Assembly: GCF_051903075.1 (NCBI RefSeq) | Contig: NZ_CP182422.1 | Location: 2,976,001-3,040,000 of the forward strand | Source of the DNA: Embleya sp051903075 | Lineage (GTDB): Bacteria > Actinomycetota > Actinomycetes > Streptomycetales > Streptomycetaceae | Reading direction: 5' to 3' | Length of the DNA: 64,000 bases | Shown: in pieces, positions 1 to 7,817 of the stretch | Layout of the letters: every line of letters starts with the position of its first letter | Position numbering within the stretch: the stretch's first letter is position 1 | Translations under genes and position numbers: made by a program | Notes under the pieces: model-generated | Databases searched by the model: none | What the model saw: only the letters and a program-made list of their open reading frames with translations | What the model was told of the DNA's origin: nothing

Positions 1-244
1 TCTCGCGCGGCGCGACGGCGCCGGGCCGGCTGCCTCGGTCTGCCATGTCGGGCGGCCACTCCCCCGGGCGATCCGGGTGGACGAGCCGTGCGATACATGT
101 ATCCGCCGAGTCACCGACCACACACCGCCCGTGTACTCGGGCTCCATAGTGCCCGAACGCGCGGGTGCTCCGACGCCGTCCTCGGCGCCGGTCGGCCCCG
201 AATCCGGGCCGCGGATCCCCGGCCGGGGACGAGCGGATCGACCC
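1..244. other. Non-coding stretch downstream of tatB
   Basis: No convincing gene is visible here. The open frames that cross it run antisense to tatB and lack recognisable domains or codon-choice support. In mycobacteria an mrp-type ATPase gene follows tatB, but no such gene starts within these bases. Confidence 0.5.
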
Positions 245-709
245 TCAGGTGGCGTCGGCGTCGTACGGCGGACGCTCGCCGGGCTCGACCCGGGCGGCGC
301 CGCCGTTCTTGTGCAGCGAGGTCTTCGGCGCGGACGACTGTCCGGCCGACGGGCGGTGCGAGGTGTCGGGCACGTCCGGCTCGAAGAGGTTGCCGCTCGC
401 CAGACCCTTGATGTCGTCGAAGTCCTTGCCGAGCGAGTCGCGCAACTCCCGGATGCCCAGATCGTCGTCGCCGTCGCCCATCAGGTTCTTGCGGACGAAG
501 GTCTTCGGGTTCAGGTCCTCCAGGTGCATGTCCTGGAACTCCGGACCCAGTTCCTTCTTCAGGTCCGCGCGGGCCCCGGAGGAGAACTCGCGGAACTTGC
601 GAATGGTGCGCGCCACGTCGCCGATCATCTTCGGCAGCTTCTCGGGACCGAAGATGACGATCGCGAGGATGACGAGCGCGACCATCTCGGGTGCACCGAC
701 GTCGAACAC
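245..709 (-). CDS. tatB: Sec-independent protein translocase TatB
   Basis: TatB is the membrane receptor-complex component of the twin-arginine export pathway and works with TatC and TatA. The 154-residue product starts MFDVGAPEMVALVILAIVIF, the TatA/B-type N-terminal membrane helix, followed by the FGPEKLPK hinge and a charged amphipathic helix. The long acidic and proline-rich tail is typical of actinobacterial TatB, whereas TatA is shorter. It is the last gene of a leftward group after an HtrA-type protease, an anti-sigma factor and an ECF sigma factor. That order matches the mycobacterial sigE-rseA-htrA-tatB cluster, which supports TatB over TatA. A client is visible in this window: the PhoX-like protein at 9.7-11.1 kb has a twin-arginine signal. 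Confidence 0.93.
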   Translation of the reverse strand: MFDVGAPEMVALVILAIVIFGPEKLPKMIGDVARTIRKFREFSSGARADLKKELGPEFQDMHLEDLNPKTFVRKNLMGDGDDDLGIRELRDSLGKDFDDIKGLASGNLFEPDVPDTSHRPSAGQSSAPKTSLHKNGGAARVEPGERPPYDADAT

Positions 710-922
710 CTGGACTCCACGAGATTGCGCGAGGGGGTTCGGTCGGGTGACCGAACCCCCTCAGAGTAGTCGCCGACCCCCCGAGCGGAAGGCCGCGGGC
801 GGCACCGAACCGGTCGCTTGGCGCCTATTGGCAAAAGATGTGATCACCCGGCCATGTGTACGTCATGTCCGAGTCATCCTGCTTGGTGGCCGGCCGGCCC
901 GTCGGGGTCGGCCGGCCCCGGG

Positions 923-2854
923 TCAGCCCGCCTGGAGGGTCATGTCGACCGAGCGCTCCGCGCCGTCGCGCTCGATGGTGAGCTTGACCACGCCGCCCGG
1001 CGCCTTGGACCGGATCGCCACGATCAACTCGTTCGCGTCGTGCACCCTGCGGCCGTCGATCGCCTTGATCACGTCGCCCGGCTTGAGCCCGGCCTGCTCG
1101 GCGGGTCCGCCCGGACGCACCGGCGGCGTGCCCTTGACGTCCTCGGACGCGATCCGGGCGCCGTCGCCCGTGTAGGCGACGTCGAGCGAGACGCCGATCA
1201 CCGGATGCGAGGCCTTGCCGGTGTCGATCAACTGCTGCGCGACCCGGCGCGCCTGGTTGATCGGGATCGCGAACCCGAGGCCGATACTGCCCGCCTCCTG
1301 CTGCGCCCCGAACGGATTGCCCTGGCCGCCACCGCCGGCCGAGCGGATCGCCGAGTTGATCCCGATCACCGAACCCGCCGCGTCGATCAGCGGCCCGCCG
1401 GAGTTGCCGGGGTTGATCGGCGCGTCGGTCTGCAGCGCGCTGATGTAGGAGACGTCGCTGCCGGAGGAGCCGGCACTGACCGCGCGGTCCTTGGCGCTGA
1501 TGATCCCGGAGGTGACGGTGCCCTCCAGGTTGAACGGCGCACCGATGGCGATCACCGGGTCGCCGACCTGCACGGCGTCGGAGTTGCCCAGCGGCAGCGG
1601 GTGCAGCCCCTGGACGCCGGACACCCGGATCACCGCGAGGTCGTAGCCGGTGTCCCGGCCGACCAGGGTCGCGGTCGTGCGCTGCCCATCGTTGAACGTC
1701 ACCGTGATCGTGCCGCCGGACGCGGCCGAGTCCACGACGTGGTTGTTGGTCAGGATGTCGCCGGCGGTGTCCAGCACGAAGCCGGTGCCGGTGGCCTCGC
1801 CGCGACCGGTCTTGGCGTGGATGTACACCACGCCGGGCAGCGTGCGGTCCGCGAGGCCGGCGATGGTGTCCTTGCCCCGGGCCGGACCGCTCTGCGGCGG
1901 GTCGCCCAGGCGGATCTTGGTGTCGTGCCGATCGGCGACCCAGGCTCCGATGCCGCCGCCGATAAACCCGGCCACGAGCGCGAGCGCCGCGGCCCACACC
2001 ACCAGCCGCCGCCCGTAGCGCCGACCCAGGTCCTCCGTGGGCCCGCCCGCCCCGGTCATGTCCCCGGGGACCGCATAGCCGTACGGCACGGCCTGCTGGG
2101 GCGCGTAGCCGGTCTGCGGGGCATACGAGGGGTACGGACCGTAGGGCCCGTAGCCCGGATGCGCGCCGCCGGCCGGCGCACCGTAGGCACCGGGCTGCCC
2201 GGGCTGCGCCGAATATCCCGGCCACTGCCCCGTCGGCTGCTGCGGGGGCGGCCCGACGGGCGGCGGCTGGGGCGGCGGGGCGAACGGGTCGTAGCCGGGG
2301 TCGTCCGCGGCCGGCAACTCGGCGGTGCCGTGCACCACGGGCACCTCGGCGGTCACCGCGTCCCGGACATCGGGCCTCGGCACCCCGAACGCGTCGGGCT
2401 CGGCGGCGGGATCGGCCGGCGGCGGCTCCTTGGCCAACGACGTCCGCGCGGGAAACGCGGCGGGCTCGGCGTCGGCCGCGTGCGAGCCGCCCGGCGCGGC
2501 GAAGCCTTCGGTGGTCGCGTCACGGTGTCCCGGCTCGGCGGCATCGCCGGCCGCGTTCCCGCGACCCGACTCGGCGCCCGTGTCCGAAGCCCGTGAGTCG
2601 TCCCCGGTGGAGTCCTCCGTCCCCGACACCGGTCGGATCTCGGTGGGCGGCTCCTCGTCCGTCGCCCGGCCGGAAGCCGCAGGGCCCGTGGTCGCGCCGT
2701 CGGGGGTGTCCTCTCCGGGATCCGTCGACACCCGCGGGCCGCCTGGCGGGAAGGCCGCCGGCTCCGCGCCGGGGTCGTGCTCGGGTGCCGGTCCGGCCGG
2801 CGCGTCGTCGCCTCGCGGCGGCTCCGCTCCCCCACGGCCGTATGCGTCGCTCAT
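923..2854 (-). CDS. htrA: Membrane-anchored HtrA/DegP-type serine protease with PDZ domain
   Basis: This is a trypsin-like envelope protease of the HtrA family, expected to degrade or refold damaged exported proteins. The 643-residue product has a long disordered cytoplasmic part (about 1-280, rich in D, E, P, then Q, Y and G), one membrane helix near 283-305, and an extracytoplasmic protease domain. The catalytic triad is intact: His372 in TNNHVVDS, Asp405 in GYDLAVI, and Ser485 in PINPGNSGGPL. A C-terminal PDZ domain (about 545-635) contains the AEQAGLKPGDVI motif. The chosen ATG has a GGTAGGAAGG ribosome site about 8 bases upstream; an in-frame upstream extension of 40 residues has none. 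In mycobacteria the equivalent gene lies in the sigE regulon and works on envelope stress. That role is inferred here from gene order. Confidence 0.92.
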   Translation of the reverse strand: MSDAYGRGGAEPPRGDDAPAGPAPEHDPGAEPAAFPPGGPRVSTDPGEDTPDGATTGPAASGRATDEEPPTEIRPVSGTEDSTGDDSRASDTGAESGRGNAAGDAAEPGHRDATTEGFAAPGGSHAADAEPAAFPARTSLAKEPPPADPAAEPDAFGVPRPDVRDAVTAEVPVVHGTAELPAADDPGYDPFAPPPQPPPVGPPPQQPTGQWPGYSAQPGQPGAYGAPAGGAHPGYGPYGPYPSYAPQTGYAPQQAVPYGYAVPGDMTGAGGPTEDLGRRYGRRLVVWAAALALVAGFIGGGIGAWVADRHDTKIRLGDPPQSGPARGKDTIAGLADRTLPGVVYIHAKTGRGEATGTGFVLDTAGDILTNNHVVDSAASGGTITVTFNDGQRTTATLVGRDTGYDLAVIRVSGVQGLHPLPLGNSDAVQVGDPVIAIGAPFNLEGTVTSGIISAKDRAVSAGSSGSDVSYISALQTDAPINPGNSGGPLIDAAGSVIGINSAIRSAGGGGQGNPFGAQQEAGSIGLGFAIPINQARRVAQQLIDTGKASHPVIGVSLDVAYTGDGARIASEDVKGTPPVRPGGPAEQAGLKPGDVIKAIDGRRVHDANELIVAIRSKAPGGVVKLTIERDGAERSVDMTLQAG

Positions 2855-3083
2855 CGTGTGCCTTCCTACCGCTCCCGGTGTGCCGGGGCATCCGCTGCTT
2901 CTCCGGCCCGGCCACAGTCTTGCGCGTGCCGCTCGCCGGCGTCCCGGCGGCAGCGGATACCCGTCACATCCCACACGCGAACCCGCCCGAAAGCACCGCG
3001 CCCGCGCGGATCCGCGCGGGCGCTTCCGGACCGGCGCATCGGCGCGCGGGACCGGGTTGTACGGGCCTGCGGCGCGGCGGCGT

Positions 3084-3704
3084 CTAGGGCCGGGCCTCGA
3101 TCGTGTGGACCGGCACCGTCAGGGACGCCCCCGCGAGCACCGGCTCGGAGCGTTTGGCCGCCTTGCCCGCAGGCAGCGCGCTCGTGCTCGCGGCCTGCTC
3201 CACCAGGTAGCGCTCGACGGCCGGGGCCGCGGGTCGGCCCTCGGTGCCGCCGCTGGTCCCGCCCGGCACGAAGGCGCTGCTCAGCGCGACGGCCATCATC
3301 GAGAACGCGCCGGCCGCCGCGAACGTCAGCCGACGCCGGCTCACCGGCGGGCGCACCCGCTCGGGCATGTTGCCGGGCCGGCCCGCCCGCGGACCGGTCG
3401 ACCGCGCACGTGCGCGGGTCGAGCCCGTCGGTCGCCCGGCGGCCGGGAACATGAATCGATCGCCGCCCGCGGGCGGCGCGGGCGGCTCCTCGGCGGATTC
3501 CCCGAGCGCGAACAACCGCGCCATCAGGTCCTCGGAGGGGCCGGGTTGACGCGCGATGCCGAGCAGCTGCTTCACCTGGCGCTGCTCCTCGGCCTCCACG
3601 CGACAGTCCGCGCATTCGGCGAGGTGCGCCAGCACCTTCTCGCGGGCCTCATGGCCCAGTTCGCCGTCCACATAGGCGGCGAGCTTGTCCTCGGGGTGGC
3701 TCAT
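3084..3704 (-). CDS. rseA: Zinc-finger anti-sigma factor (RseA-like)
   Basis: This is a putative anti-sigma factor for the adjacent ECF sigma factor. The 206-residue product begins MSHPEDKLAAYVDGELGHEA, the typical start of a zinc-associated anti-sigma domain. It carries the HxxxCxxC signature as HLAECADC at about residues 26-33. A proline/arginine-rich middle part leads to a hydrophobic stretch near 124-145 (LTFAAAGAFSMMAVALSSAF). This could be a single membrane helix or only a weak anchor, so membrane location is uncertain. The start is set by GAGGTGGGG just upstream of the ATG; an ATG eight codons earlier has no better site. The gene lies between the sigma factor and the HtrA protease, as in mycobacterial sigE loci. 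Confidence 0.85.
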   Translation of the reverse strand: MSHPEDKLAAYVDGELGHEAREKVLAHLAECADCRVEAEEQRQVKQLLGIARQPGPSEDLMARLFALGESAEEPPAPPAGGDRFMFPAAGRPTGSTRARARSTGPRAGRPGNMPERVRPPVSRRRLTFAAAGAFSMMAVALSSAFVPGGTSGGTEGRPAAPAVERYLVEQAASTSALPAGKAAKRSEPVLAGASLTVPVHTIEARP

Positions 3705-3808
3705 GTCCCCACCTCGCATGCCCCACATCGGGTCGCGGCGCGCCCCAGCCGTGTGGCACTCACTACCCCCCTGCCCAAGCGGTCGCCGGGCTCACTGCTC
3801 ACGGTCCC

Positions 3809-4474
3809 TCATCTCCGCACCGTGGTCCGGACCTCCGCAGCCGTCTCCTGGCCTGCCTTGTTCCGGGGAGCACGATGCCGCAGCGCCGCACGGAGCTGGG
3901 ACCGGCCGCGGTGGATGCGGCTGCGCACGGTCCCGAGTTTCACTCCGAGCGTGGTGGCGATCTCCTCGTACGACAGGCCCTCGATGTCACACAGTACGAC
4001 CGCGGCGCGGAACTCCGGCGCGAGCGCGTCCAGCGCCTGCTGGACGTCCGCGTCCAGGTGGGCGTCGTCGTATGCCTGCGCGGGCGAGAGCTCACGACCG
4101 GCGAGGCGTTCGCCCGCGTCGTCGCCCAGACCCTCGAAGCGGATGCGCTGACGGCGCCGGACCATGTCGAGGAAAAGGTTCGTGGTGATGCGGTGCAGCC
4201 AACCCTCGAACGTGCCGGGCGTGTAGCTCGACAACGATCGGAACACTCGGACGAACACCTCTTGGGTGATGTCGTCCGCGTCGTGCGGGTTGCCACTGAG
4301 GCGGTAGGCGAGCCGATACACCCGCGCGGAGTGGGTGCGGACGATGTCCTCCCACGTCGGCGGGACCCATTCGGCCTGGGCGGGGCTGCTGGTTGCGTTT
4401 GCGGCTTCGGCCACGTGATCCGGCATCGGCGACGACTCGCGAGTACAGGATTGTTCCCCGCGACGGTCGACCAC
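3809..4474 (-). CDS. sigE: ECF-family RNA polymerase sigma factor (SigE-like)
   Basis: This is an extracytoplasmic-function sigma factor. The 221-residue product has region 2 at about residues 43-110, with the core-binding segment DADDITQEVFVRVFRSL and TFEGWLHRITTNLFLD. Region 4 (about 150-205) carries the helix-turn-helix GLSYEEIATTLGVKLGTVRS. The start chosen is a GTG preceded by AGGAGGT six bases upstream; longer in-frame starts reach 52 codons further but lack a comparable site. The following genes encode a zinc-finger anti-sigma factor, an HtrA protease and TatB. A methyltransferase gene diverges on the other side, exactly as in the M. tuberculosis sigE neighbourhood. A role in envelope-stress control is inferred from this. 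Confidence 0.9.
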   Translation of the reverse strand: MVDRRGEQSCTRESSPMPDHVAEAANATSSPAQAEWVPPTWEDIVRTHSARVYRLAYRLSGNPHDADDITQEVFVRVFRSLSSYTPGTFEGWLHRITTNLFLDMVRRRQRIRFEGLGDDAGERLAGRELSPAQAYDDAHLDADVQQALDALAPEFRAAVVLCDIEGLSYEEIATTLGVKLGTVRSRIHRGRSQLRAALRHRAPRNKAGQETAAEVRTTVRR

Positions 4475-4645
4475 TGCCACACCTCCTCTTCCGAGTAGCG
4501 CAACCACCATAAGCGTCCTGCCTGTTAAGCCCGGATAAGGGCGCCGAGCCCCGGTCCGACCCAACCTCCGGTGCCGCGAGACCACGAGCCTCGTGTTCAC
4601 CTGTCTTCCGAGGGAGCCAACGAACCACATCCGCGGGGGGTTCCC

Positions 4646-4795
4646 GCGGCGGACGCAGTCGCGGCGGACGCAGTCGCGGCGGACGCAGTCGCGGCGGACG
4701 CAGTCGCGGCGGACGCAGTCGCGGCGGACGCAGTCGCGGCGGACGCAGTCGCGGCGGACGCAGTCGCGGCGGACGCAGTCGCGGCGGACGCAGTC
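4646..4795. repeat. Ten perfect tandem copies of a 15-bp unit
   Basis: The unit GCGGCGGACGCAGTC is repeated ten times without a mismatch, followed by a partial copy. Because the unit is a multiple of three, all frames stay open and give artificial low-complexity peptides such as repeated AADAV or RRTQS. The array lies between the divergent sigE and methyltransferase genes. Nothing supports it being translated. Its copy number could change by slippage or recombination, which would alter the spacing of this divergent promoter region. Confidence 0.95.
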
Positions 4796-4837
4796 GCGGT
4801 CGCGGCGTTGCTTTTATTGGGCGCTTCGCGCCGGCTC

Positions 4838-4898
4838 GCGAGGGGCCGCTTTTTTCTCTCCCCCGCTTCGCTCCTCCGAGAAAAAAGCGGCCCCTCGC
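4838..4898. repeat. Perfect 21-bp inverted repeat with T/A run
   Basis: The arms at 4838-4858 and 4878-4898 are perfectly complementary and enclose a 19-base loop rich in CTTCGCTC. Each arm contains six T or A residues next to GGCCGC, so a transcript from either strand would form a terminator-like stem. It lies upstream of both flanking divergent genes and so cannot terminate either of their own messages. It may belong to an extragenic palindrome family or bound a small RNA. Confidence 0.85.
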
Positions 4899-4901
4899 TC
4901 G

Positions 4902-4942
4902 GGGTCGGGTGTCCCTCCGCTTCGCTCCGGGCCACCCGACCC
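4902..4942. repeat. Second hairpin in the sigE/methyltransferase intergenic region
   Basis: Arms 4902-4915 and 4929-4942 pair over 14 bases with one mismatch and enclose a 13-base loop. It follows the 21-bp inverted repeat by three bases, and its loop also contains the TCCGCTTCGCTCC theme. Similar arm and loop sequence in both hairpins suggests they belong to one repeat type. Confidence 0.7.
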
Positions 4943-5112
4943 GCAACTCGCGGCTCCGCCGCTCTCCGCGCTTCGCGCGTCGATCACGCGGGCGGACCGG
5001 GTCGGGGGCGCTGACGCGCCACGGGGTGGGGGCGCCGGCGGGGTGGGGGCGGGCGGTCGTGCGGCGCTCCCCGGGTGGTGGGGGGACGCCTCGGTAATAC
5101 GCTTGCGCTCAG

Positions 5113-5799
5113 GTGGCCGACCCGTCCGAGCGCGAACGGGCGGCCGGGACAGAGGAGGAAGCCATTTCCGGCAATCGCCAGGCGAGCTGGGCGTTCGCGG
5201 AAGAGTACGTCGGCGAGGACGCCGTCCTCGCGGGCGCCCGCGCCCGCGCCCGGGAAGTCGGCGTGCTCCCAATAGGTCCCGGCGGCGGCGCCGCGCTGCG
5301 CTTCCTCGCCGCCGCAGTCGAGGCCAAGGCGGTCGCCGAGATCGGGACCGGGACCGGGGTGTCCGGCCTCTACCTGCTGCGCGGCATGCGCTCCGACGGG
5401 GTGCTCACCACGGTCGACGCCGATCCCGAGAACCAGCGGCTCGCCAAGGAGACCTTCACCGAGGCGGGCTTTCCAAGCGGGCGCGCCAGGTTCATCCCGG
5501 GCCGGGCCCTGGAGGTGCTGCCCCGGCTCGCCGACGGCGGCTACGACCTGGTGTTCTGCGACGGGGACAAGCTCGAATACCTGGACTACCTCGCCGAGGC
5601 GCTGCGGTTGTTGCGGCCCGGCGGCGTGGTCTGCTTCGACAACGCGCTGCTGCGCGACCGGGTGGCCGATCCGGCGCACCGCGACGCGGAGACCGCCGCC
5701 GTGCGCGACGTGTTGCGGGTGATCCGCGAGCACGAGTCGCTGGTGCCGGCGCTGCTCCCGGTCGGCGACGGCCTGCTGTGCGCGGCCCGTCGGGGCTGA
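5113..5799 (+). CDS. SAM-dependent O-methyltransferase (Rv1220c-like)
   Basis: This is a class I SAM-dependent methyltransferase of the catechol/caffeoyl-CoA O-methyltransferase family. The 228-residue product has the SAM-binding loop VAEIGTGTGVSGLYLL at about 74-89, an acidic motif II TTVDADPE, and FCDGDK near 150, the family's metal or substrate loop. The substrate is unknown. It diverges from the sigma factor gene, as Rv1220c does from M. tuberculosis sigE. The GTG at 5113 is the annotated start, but it has no ribosome site. A very strong AGAGGAGGAA lies inside the frame and is followed five bases later by an ATT at 5164, where the family-conserved ISGNRQASWAFA begins. The true start may be that ATT, giving 211 residues. 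Confidence 0.88.
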   Translation: MADPSERERAAGTEEEAISGNRQASWAFAEEYVGEDAVLAGARARAREVGVLPIGPGGGAALRFLAAAVEAKAVAEIGTGTGVSGLYLLRGMRSDGVLTTVDADPENQRLAKETFTEAGFPSGRARFIPGRALEVLPRLADGGYDLVFCDGDKLEYLDYLAEALRLLRPGGVVCFDNALLRDRVADPAHRDAETAAVRDVLRVIREHESLVPALLPVGDGLLCAARRG

Positions 5800-5839
5800 G
5801 CCCGGCCTGGCCGGCATGCGACCCGGCCGGACACATGCC

Positions 5840-5887
5840 GACGGCCCCGGTACGAACATGAGTCTCCATGTCCGTGCCGGGGCCGTC
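5840..5887. terminator. Bidirectional terminator hairpin
   Basis: Arms 5840-5860 and 5867-5887 pair over 21 bases with two G-U-type mismatches and a six-base loop (AGTCTC). It lies between the convergent methyltransferase and DUF3117 genes and can serve both. Confidence 0.85.
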
Positions 5888-5924
5888 GCATCACGACTTT
5901 CGTCGAGGGCGTCGCCCCAGGGGG

Positions 5925-6092
5925 TCAGCCCACGGCGTTCTTCAGCGCCTCGCTCAGGGCGCCGGCCTCATCGGCCGACAGCTCGACAACGAGCCGTCCA
6001 CCGCCCTCAAGCGGAACGCGCATGACGATGCCCCGCCCTTCCTTGGTCACCTCGAGCGGGCCGTCGCCCGTCCGCGGCTTCATGGCCGCCAT
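5925..6092 (-). CDS. DUF3117 family small protein
   Basis: This is a 55-residue protein of the highly conserved actinobacterial DUF3117 family, starting MAAMKPRTGDGPLEVTKEGR. It has no signal or membrane segment. The remaining sequence (IVMRVPLEGGGRLVVELSADEA) suggests a small beta-rich cytoplasmic protein. The start is supported by GGAAGGGG upstream and by the usual family length. The homologue Rv1211 lies in the same block of the M. tuberculosis chromosome, near tag and folP2. The molecular function is not known. Confidence 0.93.
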   Translation of the reverse strand: MAAMKPRTGDGPLEVTKEGRGIVMRVPLEGGGRLVVELSADEAGALSEALKNAVG

Positions 6093-6374
6093 GCTCGTTC
6101 CCCTTCCTGCATATCGACGCACCGGTGCTCAAACCGGCCACCGGTCTTCGAGAGCATTGATCAGGGACCATTATCCCGCATCGAACGGTGGGGTGAGCAA
6201 CATCGGGTCCCGTCGACCTCTCCGACCCCGTCCGTACGGCGCGGAATGGGATGGTCCGTCCCGGCTCGGAAATGCGGCTGACGGTCCGTCAGGGGCGGGA
6301 CGGGGGCCGGATCCGGCTTCCGGCATGCTGTGCACATCCCACCTGCGGCGATGTATGTGATGTGGAGGCAAGTC

Positions 6375-7172
6375 ATGACCGACAAGGCCGAGATTGTGCG
6401 GTACGACCTCGCCGACGGAGTCGCGACCGTCACGCTGAACCGGCCCGAGGCGATGAACTCGCTCGACGAGCCGACCAAGATCGCGTTGCGCGACGCGGTC
6501 CTGCGCGCCGCCGAGGATCCGGCCGTCCGGGCGGTGCTGCTGACCGGAAGCGGTCGGGCGTTTTGCGCCGGCCAGGACCTGAAGGCGCACATCCGACAGC
6601 TGGAGACGGGCCCCGACGCCACCTTCGCGACCGTGCGTGAGCACTACAACCCGCTCGTGACGGCGCTGGCGACGATGGCCAAGCCGGTGATCGCGGCGGT
6701 GAACGGGGTCGCCGCCGGGGCCGGCGCGGCGATCGCCTGGGCCTGCGACTTCCGGATCATGGCGGACACGGCCGGCTTCAACACCGCCTTCGCGGGGGTC
6801 GCGCTGACCGCCGACTCGGGCGCGTCCTGGACGCTGCCGCGCCTGGTCGGTCAGGCGCGGGCGATCGAGCTGCTGATGCTGCCCCGCACGATCAAGGCCG
6901 CCGAGGCGCTGGAGCTGGGCCTGGCCCACCGGGTGGTCCCGGCCGAGGAGGTCCTCGACACCGCCCGCGACCTGGCCCACCGCCTGGCCGAAGGCCCGAC
7001 CGTGGCCTTGGCCGCCCTGAAGGAATCGGTCGCCTACGGCGCCTCCCACTCCCTGCTCGACACCCTGGCCAAGGAGGACGAACTGCAACTGCGGGCGGGC
7101 TCCTCCGAGGACCACCGGATCGCGGTGGCCGCCTTCGTCGCCAAGGAGAAGCCCACCTTCCTCGGTCGCTGA
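6375..7172 (+). CDS. Enoyl-CoA hydratase/isomerase family protein
   Basis: This is a crotonase-fold enzyme acting on acyl-CoA substrates, of the PaaG/EchA type. The 265-residue product shows the conserved LNRPEAMNSLD near the N-terminus and the oxyanion loop GRAFCAGQDLKAH at about 62-74. The second oxyanion segment is GVAAGAGAAIAWACDFRIMA at about 113-132. The start at 6375 is preceded by GGAGG, whereas in-frame starts upstream are not. At the position of the second catalytic acid of classical hydratases the segment reads ALTADSGASWTLPR, with an Asp as in PaaG-type isomerases. Hydratase versus isomerase activity and the exact substrate cannot be settled. The gene stands alone. Confidence 0.88.
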   Translation: MTDKAEIVRYDLADGVATVTLNRPEAMNSLDEPTKIALRDAVLRAAEDPAVRAVLLTGSGRAFCAGQDLKAHIRQLETGPDATFATVREHYNPLVTALATMAKPVIAAVNGVAAGAGAAIAWACDFRIMADTAGFNTAFAGVALTADSGASWTLPRLVGQARAIELLMLPRTIKAAEALELGLAHRVVPAEEVLDTARDLAHRLAEGPTVALAALKESVAYGASHSLLDTLAKEDELQLRAGSSEDHRIAVAAFVAKEKPTFLGR

Positions 7173-7223
7173 TCCCCACCACCCGGCAGGGCCCACGCGG
7201 CCCGCCGGGGCGGGCGGGGCGGG

Positions 7224-7817
7224 TCAGCGGGAGATGCAGGTCCTGAGGTGGTCGTTGACCAGGCCGCAGGCCTGCATCATCGCGTACGCCGTGGTCGGGC
7301 CGACGAAGCGGAAACCCTTGCGCTTGAGTTCCTTGGCCAGGGCGGTGGACTCGTCGGTGACCGCCGGGACGTCCGAGAGGGCCTCGGGGGCCTTCCGGCG
7401 GCCGGAAGGTGCGAAGGACCACACGAGGGCGTCCAGGCCGCCCTGGAGGGCCTGTGCCGCGTGTGCGTTGGCGATCGCGGCGTCGATCTTGGCCCGATTG
7501 CGGATGATGCCCTCGTCGGCGAGCAGCCGCGCGCGGTCCGTGTCGTCGAAGGCCGCCACCCGCGCGATGGAGAAGTCGGCGAAGGCGGCCCGGAAACCCT
7601 CGCGCCGACGCAGGATGGTCAACCACGACAGACCGGACTGGAACGCCTCCAGGCACAGCCGCTCGAACAGCCGGTCGTCACCGTGCACCGCGACGCCCCA
7701 TTCGGTGTCGTGGTACTCCCGGTAGTCCTCGGGACCGGTGGCGCCCCACGGGCAGCGCAGCAGTCCGTCCGGTCCCGGGACCGGACCACCGACGACGGGG
7801 ACGGTGGCGGCGGTCAT
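7224..7817 (-). CDS. tag: DNA-3-methyladenine glycosylase I
   Basis: Tag removes 3-methyladenine from alkylated DNA, the first step of base-excision repair. The 197-residue product has the family motifs CPWGATGPEDYREYHDTEWG, LFERLCLEAFQSGLSWLTIL, and the C-terminal FVGPTTAYAMMQACGLVNDH. Zinc-binding residues are recognisable: the N-terminal Cys22 and His36, and the C-terminal His and Cys of NDHLRTC. The start ATG overlaps the stop of the DivIVA-like gene upstream by four bases, so the two are probably translationally coupled. The same neighbour pair occurs in mycobacteria (Rv1209-tagA). Confidence 0.94.
   Translation of the reverse strand: MTAATVPVVGGPVPGPDGLLRCPWGATGPEDYREYHDTEWGVAVHGDDRLFERLCLEAFQSGLSWLTILRRREGFRAAFADFSIARVAAFDDTDRARLLADEGIIRNRAKIDAAIANAHAAQALQGGLDALVWSFAPSGRRKAPEALSDVPAVTDESTALAKELKRKGFRFVGPTTAYAMMQACGLVNDHLRTCISR

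Noticed and set aside
4646..4795. Possible CRISPR array
   Set aside because: The repeats are 15 bp, directly abutting, without spacers, and no cas gene is near.
4571..5014. Plus-strand open frame with repeated AADAV
   Set aside because: The frame is open only because the 15-bp repeat is a multiple of three. It has no ribosome site, no conserved domain and runs into hairpin DNA.
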